Below, in pieces: positions 1 to 9,500 of a stretch of 14,106 nt of DNA; the first letter of the stretch is position 1; the number at the start of each line of letters is the position of its first letter. Made by a program: the position numbers and the translations under genes. Source of the stretch: Phoronis pallida (lineage: Eukaryota > Phoronida > Phoronidae); assembly GCA_028565715.1 (NCBI GenBank), contig JAOXYC010097779.1, positions 1-14,106 of the forward strand. Reading direction: 5' to 3'. The notes under the pieces were generated by a model. It was not told where the DNA came from, ran no database searches, and saw only the letters and a program-made list of their open reading frames with translations.

Positions 1-439
1 GTTATGAACTTTGAGTTGAGACAAACATCTCGAAAATCCCTCGAATATTTGTAATTTAATGCCAACCACTGCAGATTTTTATTCATGCTGCCGCACGAAT
101 AACAATCGAGCCGTCTGAATGACAAACACAAACTAGAAATCGGCAGTTTGGCATTAAATCACTTAAACACGACGGATTTCTTATCGGTAGTTTGGCACTA
201 CGCAAAGGACGTAATGTCAGGAATACAATCCTTACCCACCAAAAAACCCAAAATGTATATTTAGACCTCAGCGAGAGAAAATGTATCTTTAAAGTAACTT
301 AAATAATATTTAAATTAAAACAAAACCTCACAGTAGAGGATGCAGTCTTTCCATTCTATTTGAGGAGATGCTTTTAGACAGTTGTGCTCGATTCAGAACT
401 GTGCCGCAAACAGTTAGATTTGAACTTGTTATTATTCAG
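1..439 (+). other. USP47 intron, 3' part
   Basis: No USP47-like or other coding exon was recognised here. The stretch ends in the acceptor ATTATTCAG. It contains a small inverted/direct repeat at 51-200 and otherwise only AT-rich intron sequence. Confidence 0.75.
51..200. repeat. Short inverted repeat plus direct repeat
   Basis: The reverse complement of 51-80 closely matches 135-162 (shared core TTGGCATTAAAT). The core ATCGGCAGTTTGGCATTA at 139-156 recurs as ATCGGTAGTTTGGCACTA at 183-200 (two mismatches). This looks like the remnant of a small foldback element. Confidence 0.6.
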
Positions 440-537
440 TTGCAGATGAAGGTCTAGAAGGTGCATCAGGAATTAGCTCATTCACAGAAAACGAAGAAGA
501 CTTTAATGAGAAAAATGCAAAGAAAATGAATGCAGAG
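440..537 (+). CDS. USP47: USP47 exon a: acidic insert before the His box
   Basis: The acceptor TTATTCAG precedes 440 and the donor GAG|GTAAGT follows 537. The exon enters with two bases completing a codon (phase 1) and ends in phase 0. It reads [21 protein letters not shown]... and ends KKMNAE. This matches the poorly conserved acidic insert inside the USP domain of vertebrate USP47 (around its GVDEGI motif), between the Cys-box half and the His box. Similarity alone is weak; support comes from phase, position and the short DEG match. Confidence 0.8.
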
Positions 538-3500
538 GTAAGTTTACAAATTTAAAATCTGAAAAAAATTCTGACCCGCCATGGGAATCAAACCCATGGT
601 AGCTTGCATTCTAGGCAAGTGCTCTTCCAACTGAGCTAATGAGACAACATGGCAGGGTATCTTAAATGATTTTTTATTTATTTTGACATCATGGATGATA
701 ATATGTATAGTTAATTCACAATGATTGATAAAAAAAAATTCTAGGTGGCTGTTTGAATTGGACTTATTCAGGGAGTATTTGTATGATTTCATATGGGAAT
801 AGAATGTATACAATACAGATACCTTATTTCATTTACATGCCGATATTCTGTGGGTTATTTGAGTCGAGACAGACTCCAGCCGTCAATTTATTACTTGAAA
901 CTTTACCAACAACATAATCTTCATTAAACATTGTTATTTAAGATGAAAAGGAACATATCTTTAATCAAACTAATTTGAATTTAATGAAATTTAACTGAAA
1001 TATTGGGAAAAAAACGTCAAAAATGTCTGATCAGATTATCACTTCTCCCAAAGTCATATAACTTTGTGACCTAGAAATTTATGAATACTGAACGTTGATT
1101 GGCTACAGCTTGTGGGGGAATCCCGCGGGGTATCCCCTTTTTAAAGGTCAATTGAAAAGTAGTCCCCAGTGTTGGCGCTAGGGTATTCAAAAGTTGCGTC
1201 CCAGGGACTCAACGACCCTTCAAAAATTGCGTCCTTTTCAAAGTTGTCTCGTCCCTTCGAAAATACTCTCTAAATGAAGTTCAATAAAAATGCGACTGAC
1301 CTAGGGTCCTAGGCTTCAAACGAAGAAAAATATCAGCCGGGATTTGACTTTTCATTTAATAAATATTTCACAAAAAACTATCTTTCATTCAATGCACACA
1401 TACCAAATGTTTTTTATTCCAATCCCAATTGATTTTTCCTTCAAAAGGCTCTTAAAAACATGTATTTTTCACTTCCAATTCTCTCCAAAAGCCGAACCCT
1501 TCAATCGCCATGTGTAAAAAGAAGAGACACTTGACCTCAATGAATATTCATTAAATTTTATGCAAATTTCCATTTGGCAATGGGGCTCGTTGCATTATAG
1601 GATGGAAAATACCTGAGTAAGTGAGCTGGGAAAATCTTTTCAAGGGAGACAACTCTGCATGAGAGAGTGTTTTTAAATAAAACTATAGTTAAATAAGTAG
1701 AACTGTCATCTTGTGGGCACACCGACGATGTTAGAAATGAAAACAAGTATGAAAAAAGGTATAGAATATGTTGAAAATATACATTTATTTAGAGAAAATA
1801 TTTGCGTCCTGCTTGCTTCCTGGGGACGAAATGACTTTCAAAAAGTTGCTTCCTTTTCGGAATCACTTCGTCATTTAGATAATGGGACGCCGTTAATGCG
1901 AACGCTGGTCCCTGCATTGCAGAATGACCTCGCCATACTGAGTGATGATTGGCTAAAGTAGAAGTACAATACGGCTAGTCAATACGGATAATATTGTATG
2001 TCAACAAAGTCTATTATTGTCTGGAATTAAACGTATGTGGTATAAAGACTTTTATGGAACAAGTTTTTGAAAAATCATAGAACAAGTGAAGGTGGAATTA
2101 ATGTTTTTTCGCCCATATGGTAGGAGTTGTTCCCAACCCATACTTATGTCATACATGTTTCAGGGCCCATATGAGTATGAGTTATTCTCTATCATGGTTC
2201 ATTCAGGCAGTGCAATAGGTGGACATTATTATGCATACATCAAGTAAGTTATTTATTTTAGAATTTGAAAAACAGAAAATTTGGATAATCTGGATTTTTG
2301 AATAAATTTGAAAAGACAGAGCTGAGAGTTCAGAAATTGTCTTTCTTTTTTGGCAAGAAAAAAGCAAAGTTCGATTTATATTTATATATAACTTTTGAAT
2401 ACTGATTATTGAATGAAATTAAGAGTGCTTGCTAGCAGTTTTTAAATCACTAATGTTTGATATACATTTTTTGAGAAATATATGTTGAAAAGACAGAACA
2501 AGACAGGGAGCATACATTTATTTGTATTTTCAACAGGTCATTTACAGATGGTCAATGGTATTGTTTTAATGATCAACACGTGACTAAGATAACCTATGAT
2601 GACATCAGGAAGACTTATGGTGGAGGGACCGGGCGGTCAGGCTACTACTCTGCATCATACACAAGGTAACGTATGGTGATATTACCATAGCAAGCAATCA
2701 TAGGCTCTTTTCACACTTTGCTGAATACAATTTTCTGCTTTGACCAACTTTGTTGAGGCACATACAAAATATCTGTTAGAATGTATTTTAGTTGGGAAAA
2801 GCCTACTCCTCGCTTGAACTGCTGCTAAAATGTCCCTGCTAAAAGTTGATTCAGTTGATCTGACAAAATTGATCAAAACAAATGGATTTTTGTTTTTTAA
2901 TTTTAAATATTAAAAAATATATAATAGAATTTTGAAACCTTTAACTCGTTCAGAGATGTATAACTTTTCTTAGAATCTTCGACTAGCTTTTTATAACATT
3001 GTTCTTTTTCAAATGCTGGAGTAATCCAAGTGTATAAAACAGTGATAAAAGTAAAATATGGGCAATTATGTAAGATGAATAACTTTTTAATTATGGATGT
3101 TCTTTAAGTTATTTATTTTTCATTGCAGCTCTACAAATGCATACATGTTAATGTATCGTCAGATTGATAAAAGTCGCAATGCAGGTAAGCCACTTGAAAA
3201 ACATCCTGAAAAGATCCTTTACGAAAAAACCCAAAGATAAATTAACTCCTCCCTGGTCCCTAGAGATTGTCAAATAAAGGAACAAATACAAAGTCTTTTG
3301 TAAAATTTCTCTATTGGTACCTCCTTGAGCTGACAACTGTTATGGGTTCTCTTGATGCTTGTATTTACCAAGATTGTGAGTTCATTACATTACTGGTTGA
3401 GTAGTCCAACAACATATAAGCTTTCTTGTCTCACATGTATTTTAGATTTCATGCAAGTGGACTGCTTCCCACACCACCTGAGGAAGCAGATTGCTAACTT

Positions 3501-6500
3501 GAAGGAGGCCGAGGAAGAAGAGAGAAAACAGAGGGAGAGAGACAGATCTATTTGTAAAGTTAGTAGTTACATAATAAACTTTGCCAGTATTAAAATGTAA
3601 TTCTTTATCCATCCAGGGAGTGACATGTTGATATATTCTAAATCTGTTCAACTGAAATAACCTGTATTATAATAATAAACTGGTTCTAGGAGTTTATTAT
3701 ACAGGTAATTCCAGTTGAAGAGATTGAGAATATATCAACAAAACTGTGTCAGTGTTCTGACTATGATGAATGAGTGAATGAATAGGCATAATTCCATAAT
3801 ACAATAACCGAGGGCTATTCAAACAAAAAAAATGCTCCAGAGAAAGCTCTGTTGTATAGACCCTCCACCCATGTTGTATAATTTAATTTGGAAATTAGCC
3901 AGAAGGTCCTGTCTCATTTCCCATGATTAACACAATCTAGCATGCCACTATCACCTGTGTTTTGGATGTGCAGGTTAAATGGCGGTCCATGATTGCTTTT
4001 GCCAGCAGCTTTAGCTTTTGGAATAAAATTATAAAAACATAGGCATATATTGTGTATGTGAGGTATGTATATCATGTCAGAATAATATATGTTTATACCA
4101 ACTGTTTATTTTTTCAGTTGAGTTCTAACCATGGCAAATGTTCTCAAAAATATCCACCACCTTTACTTGGAAATTTATCAGACTTACCACCTTAGTTATG
4201 ATTATATTATGATTTCCTTCCAGCTTCCACAAATTTCATATAATAGGATATTTATTATGTTTATAAATGTTTCAAAAAATCCATTTTTGCAGATCAAACT
4301 ATTCTGTTTACACCCTGTTCAGAAGAAAATGCTTGAAAAAAGATTTGAAATTGACAAAAACAAAACTTTGCTAGAAGCAACTGAGGAAGCATTCAAGGTA
4401 GGTTTGAAAATATGCAAGGCATTTAAATAAATGTATGCTTGTACTGGCCGAATGTGATAAATATTGAAAAGACAGATCCTTTCCAAATTTTTCTGTCATT
4501 TTAATTTTTATTGCAAGGGCATAGGTTGGGAATAAAAAATCTAATAAAATTATTTACTTTGATTAATTTGGTCAATTCTATTTGGTTCACCGTTATGAAT
4601 CTTTACCTCTGTTTGAACATAAAAAATACCCCAGAAACCTGTATATAGATAGACAGCATTTTCGGTCTCAATGAGAAGGCGTCTATATTTGAGTAGTATT
4701 GTTATGTATTAATTTAGTAACAGCTCTTCTATTAAACATACCTTGAGGTAAAAAATTAACAATTCTAAATATTTCTTGGCGTGAGTTAAATACAGGATCA
4801 TATAAATATTGACAAAGCAAGATATGTTTTCAATAGAGAAGTTTTTCGGACAAACCCGTGTTTTGTCTCGTTAATTTTGTACCACTTTCTGTTGGAAAAA
4901 CATTATCCACGTATTTGCGTTTTGCAGATGTTTGACTTAGAAACTGTAGTGCCTCTGTCTTGTGTACGACTCGTTAAGTACGATGACTACCACGGTTCAC
5001 TGGAACGATCGTACGAGGATGACGGAGATACAGACATGGGAACACTACTGGGTGGGGTCAAGTCTAATTACATGTTTGACCTACTTTTAGAGGTCAAACA
5101 ACCAGAACAACAGTTCCAGGTGTACAAACCCGGAGGTAAATCCGAACATTGATTTCTATATATTAGCCAAAGTGTGGTCAAGAGGGATACATTTGAAAAG
5201 ACAGAAAAATTCAGTATGCTGGACTGGGAATCGGACCCAGGTTTCCTGTTTGTTGGATAGAAGCTCTACCAACTGAGCTACTGAGGGCTTATAATTTATG
5301 TGCAATTTTTTTTGCATTATATTTAGAATTTCTAAATATGTGGGACTCATTAAACTCAGTAGTTCCACCAACTATAGGTGGCGCTGAGTGAATCGGTCAC
5401 TTTGAATATCCCTCATAACTTTTAATGTGTGAACAGTTCAATCTGTTCATAGTAAAAGTCTAATAAATGACATCAGTACAAATCCTATTTATCACACAAG
5501 ATTGATAAGTATCAGTTATATAAGAAGTACAAAAAAAAAGTTTTTGCACATGAGTTGCTGAAAGCATAATGAATTATTATTACCCAGCTATGGAATTTTC
5601 GCCCTTTACGATAAAGCTGATAAAGTGAATACAGTTGTACCATTCAAGACAATACTTTGTGGGTGCCAAACTTTTAAGTTTCCATAGCTTGGTAATAAAT
5701 AGATTATGACCTGGAAAATTTCACATCGCGCCGGAAATCAGTCTTTGGGCAGTGATACCAGCCCTCGGCCCGCAACCATGGGCTGGTATCACTGCCTGCC
5801 CTCAGACTGATATCCAGCATGATATGAAATTTGCCAGGTTATAATCTATTTATCTGCTTATTACTTCGTGTTTCAGTTTAACTGATAATTTGGAGAAAGA
5901 ATGATAATCATTTCTCTTTTAATAATTCAGGTGTGACAATCAAGGCATATTTAATAGATTTGGAGATTGATGAAATTTTACCTCCTGTTAGTATCCGTGC
6001 CTATCCAAGTCAGACGAATACAGAGTTTAAATCTCTAATTGCTGAGGTGAGTGTTTTATGGTGTGTTTTCCAGGTTTGTAGTAAAGTTTACATTGCAGTC
6101 ACATTGGGAAGTGGCACATCAATGATGAACAATTCAAAAATTGAAACCACAAAATGTCTGCTTCTCTTGATTCTAAATGTGTCAGTATCTGCATTTCCTG
6201 TTTGGTAAAAAAATTAATGATAATAAAGTTACTGAAACATTTTTCATTAATTAGATTGAAATCAGTTTTGCATGATTTGAGACTGACCTTGAGTATATCA
6301 CATTGTTATCTTGTCTTTCCAACTGTATATTGGTTTGTTGCAGTCTCTTCAAGTTCCTCTCGACAATATGAAGGTGGTGTTAGAGCGTCACTATAGCGAC
6401 CTGAGACATCTAACTGTGCCCAATAAAACTCTCAAACAAGAAGGATTTGATCGCAGCAATAAGGTTTGTTTCGTGGTAAAACTTCTCAACTTCTGGAGGA

Positions 6501-9500
6501 TATCATTAGGGCTATTCTTGCAAAAAAGGTAAACTGGGGGCGAGGCAGTTTTAATTAAGCCGCATGGGTGCTAATTAATTAATATGGGTAGGTGGGTATT
6601 TTCTGAAAAAAAATAAGTATAAGAAAATTGACATATGGCTAGGTGGCTATAAATCAATTAAAATACATGGGTGGTTGTCCTAAAACAATAGTGCCTTACC
6701 CCCCAGGATATATTTTTTTGCTGAACCAATTGCTCTAATAATTGTTGAAGATTTGTGTTTTTTGTTTGAATTGCCTGACATACTAAGGATCAAATATCAT
6801 TTTGGGTATTTGATCATCATATGAGAAAAACTATCATCTACCTACTAAAAGTTTCACTAGAAGTTTAACCAAATTATAACTTTGAAAATAAAGACCGAAA
6901 TGCAAAGTTTTGAAATCTCAAATCCACTTTGTTGTTTGCAATCGGCTTGTGTTTCAGCGAATTCGTGACCTATTCTTGTCAGAATAAATATGTGAACAAA
7001 ACTTCGCTCATGTGGATAGTTTTGTGTTTAAGTACCATTTAAAAAGTGTTTTAAAATTAAAAATGAGATGTTTCGACCAAAATATTTATTTGTTTTTCAG
7101 GTTTTCGTTGAGTGCTCAGGTACAGATGAAGAGGTTCCATTTCAAAAAACCAGATTTAGCAAACTGATAGACCGTCACCAAAACACGATAAGACTGCATC
7201 TTAAACTACCGGCCAAATATGAATTGACTCTCAATCGGATAACAAATGAGAGATTAGCACGATTAGAGGCAAAACGGAGGGAACAAAAACTTGAAAATGA
7301 AGAACCTATGGATACAAGTTGTAAAGCAACTCCCCTGGAAAATAGTGCAAATGAAAATTCAACAGATGGCGTAAGTGCTGCCATAGGTAATTTGAATTTA
7401 ACCTCAGAGAACACAAGGTCACCAAGTAGTCCAAGCAATGTAGAAACTAGCTCAGACTTAGTCAATAATACAAACAGTAAATCAGATGGTATAGAACTAG
7501 AGAATTTAGTGTCTGACACGGCAGCGGGAGATTTGAAAGGGGATAAAGAAACTGGGGAAAATGTTGCGTTTGACGAGATGGATTCGTCGCGCTGTGCAAA
7601 CGATGTCGGTGCGGGTGGTGACAATAATGGTGCAGCTGCAGCGTATGATGGTGTTGATGTGGGTCAAGAGGCCAGCGAGGACTGGGACTTGGAGAATTCA
7701 GCATCCGGAGAGACACCTATTGTGGAGGAAGAGAAGCAATATTTTAAATCAATGCCTGTTATTGAAGCTTCTACTGGGGAAAGAGGTTAGTTAAGACTTT
7801 TCTTCAAGTTAACATTTTTGATCTTCTTCAGTTATTAGGATTGAAAAGTGAAATATATTTAGCTCGGAAAGGGAATCGTAACGTCCGGGCTTACACTTTG
7901 TTATGTCATGGGTTGTCAGTTTTGGACTCATGGTAAGAACTTGCATATTTTCTATAATTCAATTTGGGCTTGAGATCGAAAGTAGGTAACACCCCCATGA
8001 CCAAGGACCTGAGGTGAAGGTCTGAAAAGTAGTGGCTCTGTCGAATAAAAGCAAGTCTCCTAGCTCATGAATTTGTTTTAGGATGTAAAACTGGAGACGA
8101 TGAGAAATAGTTTTTATTTTCATTAATCCAGTGCTTGATTTATTACAGATGTGATGATCTATGTGGACAAGAGGATCACGCTGGGTGAACTAAAGAAGAG
8201 ATTAGAAACAGTTGTGGGCACAACGACGGACAGCTTCAAGGTGTATAGAGTCTACTCTAATGGTCAAGAGTTTGAAAGCACTCGTCTATCTGAGACTTTG
8301 ACCTCTTATAGTGATGATAGTAAGGTAGGATTCATAATAATTTTGATAATACTCAGTTTTTTATAGCGCTTTTCTTTCTCAATTCAGAAACTCAAAGTGC
8401 TTTACAAAACCCAACATCAGTACCCAGACTCCGGATCTGTTCAATCTAGTACCATCACAACTCCCTGTGTAGCATACCCCAGGGTAGCAGTAGTCTTGAA
8501 AAGAGTCCAAATGCCATTGCTTAACTAATTATAGAATCTTATGCAAGTTGAAATTCTAATTTTAATAAAAACTACTATGTTCCAATAAAAGGATATGAAG
8601 TCACAGCCTGGAGGAATTGTAAGACTTTGAACTTTTGTTCCTCTGCATAGAGTTTTGGTCTAAGAAGGTGTATTCTTTGAAATGCTGTTTTTGCTTTGGA
8701 AGCAATATATAAAAGAGTCAATACAATTAATATTGTTTTTCAGATTCACATAAAACTTGGCAGAGCACTGAAAAAGGGCGAATATAGAGTTAAAGTCTAC
8801 CAACTACAGATTAATGAGAAAGAGGTGGGTTTTGCCATATCTTCTCATGTTTTAACCAGTTGTATCTTCACATTTTACCTATATTTTCACATTTTGACCA
8901 ACTGTATCTTCACATTTTTACCTATATTTTCCCATTTTGACCTGTATTCTCACATTGAAGTATTGATTGGTGTGTATTTACAGACAAGTAAGCTGCTGTT
9001 TGACACCATATTTGCTAAGGGGATGACAGTACTGGAGTCTAAGGTGGAGATCAGGAAACAGATGAAAGCCATGTGTGATCTAGATGTACCTGTTAACAGG
9101 TGAGTAAACGAGTCTATACGTTGAGAAAAATGCTGATTACTGTAATCAAAATGGTTATTGTACATCAGTTCTGAGGTAGCCCCCTGATCGAGCCATTTCT
9201 ACTCATTTTAGCTATATTCTCTGTTTAGAAATGACTGCTACAACTTGAATATCAGTAGAAAGGGGAAGGTATTAATTTGGTTTTTACCATATTAAAGCAA
9301 ATTTAAGAAAGACAGCAAAAGCCTTTAATGTTTAATTTTGAATGTTGATAATTTTTCATTGCCTCATTGCAACAATAACTTGTTACAGACTTCGTCTACG
9401 TAAGAAAACATGGCGTAACCCGGGTACGATATTTGTGAATGACCAGCGCTACGAAGATGATATACCTCTATATGCAAACTGGGAAGTATTTGTGGAAGTT

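Larger units (their letters stand above)
538..2163 (+). other. USP47 intron with tRNA-like element and repeat blocks
   Basis: The longest intron (1,626 bp), phase 0. It holds an antisense tRNA-like element right after the donor (572-646) and a less AT-rich repeat-like region at about 1097-1955. The small open frames in it (for example 1713-1961) match no protein I know and overlap the repeat blocks, so I do not call genes. Confidence 0.75.
3559..4292 (+). other. USP47 intron with foldback element
   Basis: A 734-bp phase 0 intron opened by a GTTAGT donor. It contains the palindrome at 3626-3740 and a possible terminal fragment of the GGGCTATTC repeat family at 3812. The open frame at 4131-4430 is intron sequence running into exon f, not a separate gene. 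Confidence 0.75.
5136..5930 (+). other. USP47 intron with tRNA-like element and large foldback
   Basis: A 795-bp phase 1 intron. In order it holds one copy of the 13-mer TTGAAAAGACAGA (5193-5205), an antisense tRNA-like element (5215-5289), and a nested inverted-repeat module (5577-5864) that takes up over a third of the intron. Confidence 0.8.

Noticed and set aside
572-646. Functional tRNA gene with anticodon AGA
   Set aside because: The acceptor stem does not pair, and an AGA (Ser) tRNA should have a long variable arm, which is absent.
544-813. Minus-strand open frames over the tRNA-like elements (also 5156-5371)
   Set aside because: Their VAQLVEHLP-like translations are the usual false peptides from tRNA-derived sequences (A box to B box).
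1713-1961. 82-residue open frame on the + strand
   Set aside because: It resembles no protein I know, overlaps the TTGCGTCC repeat blocks and lies inside a USP47 intron.
7068-7100. ATG at 7068 as a start of a separate protein
   Set aside because: It lies in the intron before the acceptor GTTTTTCAG; the conserved USP47 reading enters at 7101.
7175-7624. 149-residue open frame on the minus strand
   Set aside because: It is the antisense shadow of the low-complexity USP47 exon 7101-7785. The + strand frame has conserved flanks, splice sites and agreeing phases.
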